Positions 11,601 to 21,873 of a DNA stretch of 64,000 nt are shown here, piece by piece. The first letter of the stretch is position 1, and every line of letters begins with the position of its first letter. The notes beneath the pieces were generated by a model, which was given only the letters and a program-made list of their open reading frames with translations, was not told the DNA's origin and searched no databases. This DNA is from Corbicula japonica (taxonomy: Eukaryota; Mollusca; Bivalvia; Venerida; Cyrenidae): the NCBI GenBank assembly GCA_038501625.1, contig JAZAYU010000013.1, positions 5,642,001-5,706,000 of the forward strand, read 5' to 3'. Both the position numbers and the translations under genes were made by a program.

Positions 11601-12557
11601 TCTCGCAGAAGTTTATATCTGATCATTTTATCAAAAATGTCATCATACCGTTTGATGTGACATCATAGTGTAGGAGCAGTCTTCTTGCAGCTCTACTTTC
11701 CTTGACATCTCGACAACGGAACTGTTAAAGAGAACTGTGAAGCTGGTAAGCGCATTTACGCTGATAAAATCCGGCTTGCAAAACGTGTCTGTTGTAGGTA
11801 AACCCAAACAAACTGCACAGAACACGTTTTTGAACATAAGCTTTGGTGTGTCGATACGAAATGGAGCATTTAAGCTTTTGCATAAATGATACCACTGACT
11901 CGATTGTGTACAATTTTGAATTAAATCGGATTCCTTTATAGTATTACGGCATTGACGACTTGTCCAACTTTCATCCTTTGGATATTCAAAATACTTAGGT
12001 CCAGATTCAGTTTTGCCACCTTCCGAAGTTATTGAAAATTGAGTACCAAAAAAATTCCAGGCATTGTAATCAAATACCCCGCTGCACTGGGCACATTTTG
12101 AATTAACAAAAATCCACCCTTTTTTCATAGAAGAAACAGGCTCGAATAGCATTTTACCATCCTCATCATACATACAACTGATATCTGCTATTTGTTCTGT
12201 GCTATCTTTTCCATGTTCAATAATGCGGTCAAAATTACACGAATTTGCCATGTAATAACTTAACCCTGTTAAGGTGTTTGAACCTACCACAGTATTGTAA
12301 CAGCCAATGATACCCTTTTCAATCAGTTTATAGGTATCTAACTCATCAAAACAACAGTCCCGTCGTAATCCACATTCGGGGTCGCATCCACAAGATACAC
12401 AACATGGGTTGTCTATGCCGGTTAGATTCCTCCGAGGCTTCCTACCACAAAATTCATTATACGGACAATAATCGCTTATTTGGTCCGGAATGTCGATTAT
12501 TTCAAATAAACTGATGGCAAAATGCATGCACAGGAAAATATAAATATTCAGAACCAT
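8376..12557 (-). CDS. gene A: SMB/Methuselah-type GPCR ectodomain protein without a 7TM domain, 3 exons, 582 aa
   Basis: Exons are 12,557-11,649, 10,803-10,210 and 8,621-8,376, joined at canonical GT/AG sites, all phase 0. Exon 1 gives a signal peptide (about residues 1-18) and a cysteine cluster (C31, C37, C52, C53, C56, C58, C62, C68, C69) spaced like a somatomedin-B domain, then more paired cysteines and N-glycosylation sites. Exon 2 opens with a C-x4-CPEG motif. Exon 3 holds NNEFAVKD and VCLDDY (C549), which in the lophotrochozoan Methuselah-like receptors sits just before the first membrane helix. Here the protein ends 33 residues later with LLLYCIVFLF and a stop. No 7TM exon is seen to the left. 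The product is probably secreted or tail-anchored. Family call comes from remembered motifs, not a search. Start chosen because ATG plus signal peptide aligns in all three copies. Confidence 0.75.
9275..9815. mobile_element. insertion in gene A intron 2 with two facing tRNA-like heads
   Basis: Units B and C run straight through this point (AACGATAATTGTTA ... CTGATTTCTGTTTA-like), while A carries about 540 extra bases. On the plus strand 9,379-9,475 has a Pol III A-box-like TAGCGCAGTGGTTTGCG and a B-box-like GGGTTCGATTC. On the minus strand about 9,695-9,600 has AGCCGAGTGGTCTAAGACGC and AGGTTCGAAAC. This looks like two tRNA-derived SINE heads pointing at each other. Neither folds to a sound tRNA acceptor stem by eye, so they are not called as tRNA genes. 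Confidence 0.55.
10210..10803 (-). CDS. gene A exon 2
   Basis: 198 codons between the acceptor TATTTTCAG|AGC and the donor CAG|GTAAGG. It starts STCLRVLCPEG, contains several NxT/S sites (for example NTT, NAS, NIT) and ends LFFCSQ. No membrane helix. By hand alignment it differs from copy C at about 28 of 198 residues, with only about 5 changes in the last 84. Confidence 0.85.
11649..12557 (-). CDS. gene A exon 1
   Basis: 303 codons from the ATG (context ACAAACATGG) to a donor reading ACG|GTATGA, where read-through would stop one codon later. It encodes the signal peptide, the SMB-like cluster and a cysteine-rich extracellular segment with the CAQCSG and CAVCLG pairs. Confidence 0.8.
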
Positions 12558-12690
12558 GTTTGTGTAAAACTGTTGAAGATTATTTTTATTTTAACTTCAT
12601 CTACTAAGCGCAGGTATTGGATTCCAAGGAAGCCGATACGCGTATGTCTGACGAAGCATCAATTGTGATTTGCGTTAGGAGCGTCTGTGC

Positions 12691-12699
12691 TTTTAATCT
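12691..12699 (-). promoter_or_regulatory. TATA-like box upstream of gene A
   Basis: ATTAAAAG on the minus strand, 134 bp before the ATG, inside a block conserved in all three copies. B has TTTAAAAG at about 31,612 and C at about 56,850. It is followed by CGCAGACGCTCC-type sequence in A and C. Only conservation and position support it. Confidence 0.3.
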
Positions 12700-12773
12700 T
12701 TCCTCAGCAAACACGTCGAGTAAAAATAACGAAGCGATAAAGATGGTTTTGCTTATTAAATTGATGTTGTGTT

Positions 12774-13875
12774 ATACTATATTCGGTTAATAAACAATAT
12801 ACCTGTTGTATGGAGACAGAAGCTGTCAAATAATATTGAGAATATTATTTATGCTAAAAAATTCTACTTATCCATATGTGGCTATCCTCTTTTGAACAGA
12901 TTGGAGATTCAAGAAATATAGATAAGTTAGAAAGATGGAATAATTTAGTACACACATTTAATGACAGTGATTATAAACGCATTTTCTCAATTCTAAAAAA
13001 AGATAGATGAAATTAAGTTACGAAACATCCAATTCAAAGTAAATAACAACATCCTTGTTACGAAATCTTTTCTATTCAAAATTAAAAAAATCTGAGAACG
13101 AAACATGTTCATACTGTTAACAGTTAAGAGAAAATATAGAGCATCTGGTTTTGTAATGTCCAGTGACAAAACTGTTTTTTACAAGATTACGAAAATGGCT
13201 TATTGATGAATGTAACGTAATTATATCATTACAAGATAAACATCTAATTTTTTCCTGCAAAGAAAACATTTTTTCTGGAAACTATATATCACTTCTTGCT
13301 AACTATTTTGTTTACAGCCACAAATTTAAGGATAATTGTGAAATATACTTAACAGTACCAATATTTAAACTATACTTAAAACAAAACTTGTAATAAAAAA
13401 AATATATCGCTAATTTAAAGGGAAAGCAGGAAAACTTTAATAAACATTTTGAAAATATTTACTGCAAGTTATGATTTATTATACTATATATACCTGACAA
13501 TAATCTGAGAAAACCACTATTGTATACAATAGTTATTCGATTAAAATAGCATATGTAATAAAAAACAACAGAATAATTAAATAGAATGTGCAATATCTTT
13601 TGCTTATTAAGCTCTTGCTCGTGTTGTTCTTTTTTGCAGTTGTTGTATATAACATCAGAGGCTACCTTTAAGATAATATAGGTATATAACATCAGGGCTA
13701 CTTTTAGGTAATTCAGTAAATTTGTTTGTTTTCACTAAAAATGTAAGTTATGTTTTATTACGCAAATTATAATAACAATATTGTATCATTTATTGTATTA
13801 TTGTAATGTTGCAATAACTGTAATAGAAAAATAGAAAATAAACGGGGTTACCCGGAGAGGGGCCTAAAAAAAATA
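12774..13875 (+). mobile_element. 5'-truncated LINE insertion with 11-bp target duplication
   Basis: GATGTTGTGTT is repeated at 12,763-12,773 and 13,876-13,886. Units B and C have the site without the insert. The inserted 1,102 bp end in an A-rich tail (AAAAAAAATA), and the plus strand encodes, with frameshifts, a Tx1/L1-like ORF2 C-terminus (FKVNNNILVTKSFLFKI, then about 13,163-13,393 with WLIDECNVII and FKLYLKQNL). This is the signature of target-primed reverse transcription of a truncated copy. It lies upstream of gene A and postdates the duplication. Confidence 0.8.
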
Positions 13876-14239
13876 GATGTTGTGTTGAAATAATTAATTG
13901 CTAGTAAAATCATCTTAAAATCGTACTATACCACACTGTTGTCAAATATCAGTTTTAAAGGACAATATATTTGATCCTTGACGATTGATTGCTCTCGCAT
14001 TATGCACAGACACGGTATCAACATTTTACACGAGAAAATGTGGGTAATAAAACAGAAACTTGGATATAAGGTATAGCCTCAGAAAACACTGCTTCCTTTA
14101 ACAGCCAAAAACATAAATTGATCATATTAAAAAAACAAACCACAAACAATTACCGGATAAAGAAACAGTCATCGGCGAAACATGTTTTCAATGGAGAGAT
14201 GGTGTTAATCTTGGCCTTAATATCACGACCAGTGCTCAA

Positions 14240-14376
14240 GGTTATAAAACTGAGCATGGAAACCAGTCTCAAATCTCAAGCATCTGATTGGCTGAAATGG
14301 CGCCCTTCGCCATTTCAGCCGATCAGATGCTTGAGATTTGAGCCTGATCTCCAGATTTAGATTTATGATCTTGGGC
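14240..14376. mobile_element. foldback MITE, 137 bp, with 11-bp target duplication
   Basis: CCAGTGCTCAA is repeated at 14,229-14,239 and 14,377-14,387. Units B and C have near-matching empty sites. Inside, arms of about 47 bp (14,255-14,302 and 14,308-14,354, built around TCAAATCTCAAGCATCTGAT) pair almost perfectly around a short loop. Relatives occur at 23,448-23,545, 25,434-25,512 and 50,284-50,385. The duplication length would fit Mutator-type elements, but no transposase was found. Confidence 0.75.
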
Positions 14377-14559
14377 CCAGTGCTCAAACTATATTTTCAA
14401 CTCAACATTTTATTCAAAATCTGAGTAAATGATCTGAGTAATTGATTTGTACTTGGAGTTTGACACGACAACTCAACGTTGCCATTTCTGAATATTTCTT
14501 CATTAAACTTTGAAAGTATATTGCTTATAGCAACACAGTCGTGTTGATGCGAAATTCGT

Positions 14560-14700
14560 TAGGTCAATGTCACATTTGGTGGAGTTATTGCCCCGTTTTG
14601 TACTTGGAATTTGACACGAAAACTTAACGTTGCCTATAATTTGTCATTTCGCGATATTTTTATCACTAGATAAAGACCCGCGCATGCGCGTAATTAACGA
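14560..14700. repeat. dispersed repeat (TTTGACACGAAAACTTAACG family)
   Basis: A block running from AGGTCAATGTCACATTTGGTGGAGTTATTGCC-type sequence into a TTGACACGAAAACT landmark and an AAAGACCCGCGCATGCGCG end. It recurs at 57,470-57,605 in unit C and several times at about 32,380-33,260 upstream of copy B. Non-coding. Confidence 0.6.
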
Positions 14701-15209
14701 ATTTTCATAATTATATGTCTGAATTGAAATGCAGGAGAACTCCGCTTAAAAACCACAACAATAAAATTAAACCATCTTATCACTCATACAAAGCATATCA
14801 CGTTTTAAAAGAACCAGATAATGTAAAGAAGTGGTTTTAAACGTCAATATTGAAACAACCCTCCAAAACAAAATCACAATATGGGCTTGTGTCATTTAAT
14901 AGCATAGACAATCCCAGATTCCCGATTTCTTGCACTTTATTATTGTCGATTATCTAGTTGTATAGAAAATCATTTAAATTACTTCAAGGTGATTTTTTTT
15001 AATTTTATGTTCACATTATATTAGGTGATTTCACAGGTGTTGAAAAAGACAAGTTAATTACTTTCAGGTGTATTTAAGAAATATCTTGTACATTTCTGGC
15101 CACACTTGTTTAAAATAAGGGTATACAACATAGCAAAAGCAAAACACGTTTCCTTAGCCTTAATTTTATTTTGTTCCAGATAAACGTAATGTCAAACGAA
15201 TTTTGATAC

Positions 15210-15230
15210 ATAAGGGGGGGGGGGGGGGGG
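15210..15230. repeat. poly-G run
   Basis: About 19 consecutive Gs on the plus strand, capable of G-quadruplex formation. It sits just before the block shared with 59,100-59,600. Confidence 0.9.
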
Positions 15231-15275
15231 TTACGACTCGCTATTCGGGGTCAGACGCAAGCTATTACCGGAAAG

Positions 15276-15745
15276 GGGGTTCAGTTAGGGCGGTCTTACG
15301 ATATTTTCATGATTATTTCCAGTTAAGTACTGTATCTGGCAAAAATCCACATAAAAAAATTGCTGCCCATTAAGGGGATTCGAGCAACCCTACTGAAACC
15401 CCTTTGGATCCGCACCTGGCTGTCAGAGCTGAAGCTATTAGGAAAAACATTAATGCCAATATGAACAACTCTACAATGAAAGGATTTCAAAAAAAGAAAA
15501 GAAATGAAATGCACTCACAATGAATAAACTTCTAAGAAAACGACCTTTAAAAATTAATTAAAATGTCTGTAAAAAGAAGACACAGTCGTCGAATTCAACT
15601 TTTCAGTAAAATGAGAATTAAAGTACGTCTATACATTATCAACGCAACGACACACCGCAGAGATATTGTGGATTCTCAATAAAATAACTTAAATAAATTC
15701 CATTAAATCAAGGAAAACATTTGAAGGACGAATGTTCATTGAATA
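15276..15745. repeat. far-upstream block shared by units A and C
   Basis: Matches 59,100-59,600 in order, including AATTCGAGCAACCCTACTGA-like, GCTGAAGCTATTAGGAAAAA and ACGACACACC landmarks. The C copy keeps an open frame (see 59,135-59,335). In A that frame is broken. Unit B has no visible copy. Confidence 0.6.
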
Positions 15746-16224
15746 ATTTATGACATTCTATAATATGTATTTCAAAATAAGGTATGAGAAAAAAAAGAAA
15801 TTGCTGAAAGCTTAAAAATATGTCCCATAGTCACTGGATGCTGACGATGTCAAACCGCAGGCCATTTTTTTTTACGAAGACAGGTCATAGTTTTGTCGTG
15901 AGCTTTTGTTTACAAACACCCCTCAACACGCCTATGGTTAGTAAAATACTATAAGAATAATAGAACTGTGCAAATATACGTTAGAGTATTTGTCTGAAAC
16001 GTAAACTCTAAATCTATATCAATTGTTAGCAAAGCAAATAAGTGACTAATTTGCAGTCGTTCGACCGTGTGCTGATGCAAATTAGACAATGTCCTTTTAG
16101 ATATGTGTTTTTTTACAACAAATTTATGATAAACACAAGCATCCGTTAAACTTTCATCTTTGAAAAACGTGTTCGGCATATTTTTGGACTTAACATGTTT
16201 TTTTTTTTTTTTTCTGCCGCCTTA

Positions 16225-16760
16225 AAATATTCACGGTGCCTATCCATATCGGCGGTTTCTTTGCAAAATTCGCTATATCGGCAGTTTCTTTGCATCGGGG
16301 ACTGCTTTTCTTTGCTAAAACCAATGGAAGACGAGCCAGTGTCACACATTCGAAGAGCTGTGATTACGGATAGAAGGTATGTTGTACAAAAATGGTAGTG
16401 CACGGAACATTAGAATGCCTTAACTATTGAACGTAGTGTTCACTTTTTAAATATCAGAGATTGTGGCCGAAATCTCGATGAAACTAGTTGACGATACACC
16501 GACATAGAGCACAGGTCCAGCTTTTTCGCAGTCTATAACGAGTGTTTGCTTTGATATCTTACGTATCAAACGATATATTGTATTCATTTTTGCAATATCT
16601 TTTAAAAAAATACCTACAAATAGGTCGAAATGTAAATAGATTTTTCCAAAACTCCTTACTTTCGGTTTTATTGGGACACCGGCGGCCTCTCTGCTCACAA
16701 GTTTTTGATGCACAGGCTGACTCTCTGCGTTGCGCACTGGCAGACTCAATACCTATTACT
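16225..16760 (-). repeat. inverted partner of the repeat at 20,260-20,760
   Basis: About 530 bp that matches 20,260-20,760 in opposite orientation, with high identity by eye, from GGTGCCTATCCATATCGGCG through CTCGTTATAGACTGCGAAAAA (as complement) to ACACCGGCGG. On the minus strand it carries open frames such as one ending ISKQTLVIDCEKAGPVLYVG...ISDI and a following one with QRNCRYSEFCKETADMDRH. Both are kept in the partner, but so is the DNA, so coding selection is not shown. Not recognised. Confidence 0.6.
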
Positions 16761-16799
16761 ATTACCCACATAATAGCTTCATTATTAATTGTTGTGACA

Positions 16800-18000
16800 A
16801 TGTTCAGTGTTCATGTGGTATAGTTTAATTAAAATCTCTGTTATTTTATTTATTGTGCATGTATGTAGAATTAAAGTGATTTTCTGCTATTCATAAACAT
16901 CGCCTTTATCTTTTAATCATATCATAAAGTTGTGCAAATTAATATAACCATGCTTATCAACTCTATCATAAATCAGGGTGGGTAATCAAACTACACCTTA
17001 CCATGCATTTTGTAAACAAAAGTCCGCCATCTTGGATGAAAATTGGTAAGTTTTTTACTTTCACTCATTTAATAAATAACTCGTAAAATTGAGATATAGC
17101 TATGAACCTGCTATATATTTTCCCGATTCTTTTGGTACCTAGATGGAATATAAACTCTTAGTGGAACACAAGTTACCTCGGACATGGAAACTGAATCGGC
17201 GAGAAATAAGCAAGAAATTTCAGGGAAAAGTGCAGGGAAATTTGTCATTTTGTATGTTTTTCGCCAAGAAATGTAGTTTTGTCTGCAATCATACCAAAAA
17301 TTGAATTCCATTTTAAATTTTATGTCCCAAGAAATCTATAGAAATCTACTTTCGGTTTGAACCAGGAAGTAAGTTTTCCTTGAATTTCTTGAAAACCCTA
17401 ACTTTATTTAGACGAATTGCCACTAAACATTGTAGACCAGCATATAGTTATTTCTGATATGAGTTGCTTTGGTATATTGTTCATGAATTTCAGAGTTCTC
17501 ATGCAAACGGGTTTTCTTTTGTTTTAGTATGTGCTTGGTAATTAGAACATAAATTAGACTAAATTGAGCTTGCAAACATTAACTACATCCATAGTTAAAT
17601 ACACTTCTTTACTAAAATCTAGGTGGCAATAGGTATTTCCCCCAAAATTCATTTTTGAAATTTTAGCCAGATTTCGCCATTTGCAATGTTTGCGACCTTT
17701 TAAACATTTTGCCACCTATCCTCACCGCTTTAAATAATTCACACTTAATAACAGTTTGTTCTCAGTCACCATAAAAATAAACATTGTTTTATGAATAATA
17801 GAAGTGGTTTGAAAGGATATGCATTGGATATGCATGTAGAAATACCATATGTTGCTTACGTAATGTTATTTACTTTATTAATTACTTGGCCTGCAATAGT
17901 TTCATAGCTGACGTTTACTTTTGAGTAATATAAGTTAGCCGATGTTCTCGTAGACCTATAATGTCAATGTTTTAATATTAACATTCTCGACATTCATATT
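16800..18000. other. mostly featureless; possible short exon near 17,025-17,046
   Basis: AT-rich sequence with no long frame. The stretch CCGCCATCTTGGATGAAAATTG followed by GTAAGT at about 17,025-17,052 resembles a YY1-type initiator plus a splice donor. It could pair with the exon candidate at 18,006. Confidence 0.3.
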
Positions 18001-18005
18001 TTCAG

Positions 18006-18166
18006 GAACCACATTCATTTACGGAAGAAAATGTTCAAAGGAGAATCACGGAACAAGTTGCAAGCTCAGTGAAAACCCAAGTGTTCAGCTCATGGGCTTC
18101 CACTACAACGCGTATTAGTTGCTGTGTTTATAAACAAAGAACTTACTTATTGAATTTGAGCCAGAC
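18006..18166 (+). other. candidate exon of unknown gene
   Basis: Preceded by a good acceptor (CATATTTTCAG). One frame is open for about 54 codons (starting EPHSFTEENVQRRITEQV). Another gives 37 codons to a stop at about 18,117 and would join in frame with the ATG-AAA-ATT-G just before the GTAAGT donor near 17,047, making a 40-residue peptide. No similarity recognised. Either could be chance. Confidence 0.25.
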
Positions 18167-18237
18167 ATAATAAATGACCCAATTGAGTCATTGTGTTTAT
18201 TGGAAAATTTTCACAAATTTTTTTAATGTAGAGTAAA

Positions 18238-18468
18238 ACAAGAGCTGTCAGTGAAAACTGGCATATGCCCCCAAAATGTAACTCTGCCAAAAACAACATT
18301 GACCTGAAACTTCTGACGAGATGCATAACTAGGCTTGGTGACAAACACTGTGAATTTTTTACTGAAATCCCTAAAGCGTTTTTTCGAGATAAAGCGAAGA
18401 AAAGATCGTACAGGACTTATGTACGGACGGACAGTGCGATGACTATATGTCTCATTCGGGGGCATAAC
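18238..18468. repeat. dispersed repeat bounded by GCATATGCCCCC / GGGGGCATAA
   Basis: Runs from AGAGCTGTCAGTGAAAACTGG through GCATATGCCCCC to CGGACGGACAG and CGGGGGCATAAC. This resembles a repeat I know to be common in bivalve genomes. It is one of the clues for the host group. Frames inside are incidental. Confidence 0.6.
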
Positions 18469-18779
18469 AATCACAACACTAACATGGTACACCATAATTA
18501 TAGTTAAAACTTTTATTAAAAAACTTTAAACTATAACATAATTTGATATTTTTTTATCATGCTCAACATAAAAGTAAAACAAAAAAAAACATGATTGAAA
18601 TATACCTCATCTGGCATTCAAGAAAATTGAAATTTGAAATTGATATCTTGGAAAACCTCCCGAGTGTAAAAAATCACCAGATGTTTGAATTATTCATAAA
18701 CAAATTATTTAATCCTTTCCTTCATATACGTGTATACTCATTTTTACGCAGGAGTATCGCATTTTGGTCAGAAATAACC

Positions 18780-18885
18780 TAACGAATCATAAAGTGAACA
18801 GTGCAGATCCTGATCAGCCGGCACGGGATTTACACTGTTCGCCCACGCAAAATAAGATCTGCCTATGGAGGAAAGGGTTAAAATC
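18780..18885. repeat. fragment of a molluscan dispersed repeat
   Basis: GTGCAGATCCTGATCAGCCGGC followed by a TTACACTGTTCGC block resembles the widely scattered 'CTGATCAGACTGC' repeat of molluscs. Short and diverged. Confidence 0.45.
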
Positions 18886-18984
18886 ACTTTAACAATCACA
18901 GACCTTAGCGCATTAATTGTATATAGTTTGAAAACTGTACTAAGACACATTAACAATTTATAGCGACAGTCATAAAAAGTGAAA

Positions 18985-19500
18985 TATGCATACAAGGAAC
19001 TGCCACATTCAAAAGACACATCCTCCCCACACAGCTAAGAAAAATAGAGGACAGACAACACAAACAATTTATAACAAATGTGAACCCGAGGGGTTACCGC
19101 CTTGGAACGGTCAGTGGCACAACAATTTGGTTTTAGGTTGCACAAACCTTACGCTTGCCCCAACAGGTTCTCTTATGAACAAACAAGTACAAGGTGTCTA
19201 AGTGAAATAACTCCAACCCACCCATTAACTCGACAACGTTGCATGCAAAAGCACACAAACATATAAAACATAAAAAGCTAATAGCATTCTAAAGTAAAAG
19301 GGCGGACACTCAATGACCTAACCGAGACCAGAGCACCTGGAGTTAAATCAGCAAGAACAAGATGACAGGGTTAAAAGAAACAGATCCAGCTTCAAGGTTC
19401 TTCTACAAAACTCCCCAATAAACCTTTATAAACTCTTAAACACCCGCCACCGTCGTGCAACCAAAGAGGTATGCATAACGATCAATTGTAGATGGGTTAA
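18985..19500 (-). mobile_element. Penelope-like element 3' tail
   Basis: Reversed copy of the tail that follows the RT at 63,040-63,430: TTGGTTGCACGACGGTGG-type start near 19,470, the CCAGGTGCTCTGGTCTCGG block near 19,330, then GAGAACCTGTTGGGGCAAG near 19,170 and GGTCAGTGGC / CCAAGGCGGTAACC near 19,100. There is no RT here, as expected for a 5'-truncated copy. Confidence 0.65.
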
Positions 19501-20255
19501 ATATTATTTCCAGTGCAATTTCAGTGCTAATATTTAAATACGGTAAGTTTTTTTAATTCATATAACTTGCCGCTTGGCATCCTATTAAAAAGGCAAGTAC
19601 AATGTTATATCATAATAATTAAAATGAAATTTTATTGCCTTAATGCTTTGTTAGGGTTGACACCAACATCATTTCAACGTACAGTAACAAGAAAACCCAA
19701 ATCACTTATCAGCATTCTAATAAGGTTCTCAATACATTTATGATGCAACATATTCTATACTATTTCTTTACAATACAGCACTCATTCGAGTTTTCAAAAT
19801 GTTTACAAGGCACATTTGCTTTTAAAGAATCAGGTCTGCTAAACGACTTTCCGTTCATGACACACAAGTTCTGGTCTTGACTGAAATTGCATTGCTGTTT
19901 CAGCAGATTCTTGTTGTGGTATTATTTTTCAAAAACATTTAATGTGAACAAAGTTGAGCTTTGTACTACTGTGACATGTAGTTTTAAGCTCCATTCTGTT
20001 TGGAATGTTTTATACAAACTCCAGTCATAAGAATGTTTGTCATTATCGCCGCTGCTCTCATCATTCATGACAGCTGCTATTCATCCAAATCTTAATCCGA
20101 CTGCTGCATATTCTGCAATATATGCAATGAAGAAAATTAAAATTATACTCATCTAACATTATTATATAGATGATCATTTATTGTTATTGACAAAATTCTA
20201 ACTTGTCCACAGTACAATAAATCAGGTGTCATTAGCATTTACCCTGTCTATATAT
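19501..20255. other. no gene seen
   Basis: AT-rich sequence with no supportable frame, RNA or repeat boundary. Confidence 0.5.
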
Positions 20256-20259
20256 GCGC

Positions 20260-20760
20260 GATGCAGAGTGTCTGCCTGTTCGCTAAAACTGGTTGGCAGA
20301 GAGTCCGCCGGTGCCCCAATAAAACCGAAAGTAAGGCGTTTTGGATAAATCCATTTACATTTCGACCTATTCGTAGGTTTTATTTCGAAGAATATTGAAA
20401 AACTGAATACAATATATCGCTTGATAGGTAAGATATCAAAGCAAACACTCGTTATAGACTGCGAAAAAGCTGGATCTGTGCTCTACGTCGGTGTATCGTC
20501 AACTAGTTTCATCGAGATTTCGGACACAATCGCTGATATTTAAAAAGTGAACACTACAATCCATAGTTAAGACATTCTAATGTCCGTGCATCACCATTTT
20601 TGTACAATATACCTTCTATCCGTTTTTATTAGGTCCTGGAATGTTGGACACTGACTCGCCTTCCATTGTTTTTGGCAAAGAAAAGCCGTTCCCGACGCAA
20701 AGAAACTGCCGGTATAGCGAATTTTGCAAAGAAACCGCCGATATGGAAAGGCACCGTGGA
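20260..20760 (+). repeat. inverted partner of the repeat at 16,225-16,760
   Basis: Same element as 16,225-16,760 but on the plus strand, 3.5 kb away. It lacks the open upstream frame (a stop falls in the FG*IHLHF region) but keeps the VIDCEKAGSVLYVG and RNCRYSEFCKETADM stretches. The sequence between the two copies is not palindromic, so these are two separate insertions rather than one long hairpin. Confidence 0.6.
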
Positions 20761-21779
20761 TATTAAAATAGATGAAAACGGAATGTTAATAAAGCCATCA
20801 AACACGACGAAAAATCAAAGTATTTCAGGCTCAAACCGGATACTGTTATAGACAATCAATGAAAGAAACGTATAAAAATCTGTCTATTAAGTTAGATCTA
20901 TAAAAAGTGACTAATGAAAACTTTGCGTTAATGAATAGCCTTGTTGGCCACCTAGAGAACAAAGCAATGGTAATATATGTTCTGTTCGCTTCAGATGATC
21001 GTATTTGCAGAACAATGGTATAATTTTAGTGCTATATTGTGTTAAAATAAACTGTCTTTGTGTGAGCTCTTAAAGGTATGGACAAAAAAAATAATAAAAG
21101 CAAAACAACAACAACAACAACGATTAAACACGAAACATTTTAATTAAAGTTTAACGGATAGGTTAAATAAAATGCATTAATATGTTTTGATCGCTTCTAA
21201 GGATCATTCCACAAAGAACAATGGTATTCTAGAATTCAATTATTTGTCAAAATTGACTGTCTTTGTGCTGTTCCGAAAGCCATTAACTTAGCAAAACGTT
21301 AATTATGAGAAAAAGTAACAACACTAAGGCATGAACAGTTCACAGGGTAGGTAAATTCGTTCTTACTATAAAGGGAGAAGCCTGGGAATTTTTGCTCGAC
21401 TAGTCACAGAATGATTAACTATCTGTGAAATCTTGTTTCGGCATTAGTTTTATTGTAAATAATGTTTAATAATTAACGATCCAAGGCTTCAAACAAATAC
21501 AACCACGGCATCAGCGCCTGTTCACACAAATGTGAGCTTACTGCCACTCCCAAACCCCCAACCTAAAGGTACGGAATATCGCGAGCTTGAGACGACAATA
21601 TTTAGCGAAATATAGTTGACTGTTTAATATTTTGTTTAATACGTTTGTGTGGGAAAGGTTGAGTTCTCTAAATGTACCTGTAACAGATAAACATGTTTTT
21701 TTTTGTTAAATTGTCCATTTGGCGGTAGCAGCTATTACTTTAAGCGTAAACTGATATATCACTGGGCTGTTTTTCATTT

Positions 21780-21873
21780 AAGGATTGAATCGATATTTGA
21801 TGGTTTTCATTTGGATATGGAAAACAGTTGGACTGTTTAAAGCGTGTGAAGCCCAAATATCGATTAAATCCTT
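21780..21873. mobile_element. 94-bp MITE with about 20-bp inverted ends
   Basis: AAGGATTGAATCGATATTTG at the left pairs with CAAATATCGATTAAATCCTT at the right (one mismatch). The centre is unrelated. Target duplication is not clear. Confidence 0.55.

Larger units (their letters stand above)
5840..15745 (-). repeat. segmental duplication unit A (contains gene A)
   Basis: Collinear with unit B (about 22,970-32,700) and unit C (about 46,335-59,640). Landmarks in the same order include TTTTGCAGCAGTTCAACA at about 5,930, 23,050 and 46,430, the three gene exons, the upstream ATACGCGTATGTCTGACGAAGC block, and a far-upstream block shared only with C (15,276-15,745 versus 59,100-59,600). Differences between units are mostly insertions of mobile elements, annotated separately. 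Confidence 0.85.

Noticed and set aside
11725..11913. Second minus-strand frame within gene A exon 1
   Set aside because: A shadow of exon 1 in another frame, without its cysteine pattern.
16195..16823. Plus-strand frames over the inverted repeat
   Set aside because: Frames on both strands are open over the same DNA. The minus-strand ones are only slightly better supported, so no gene is called.
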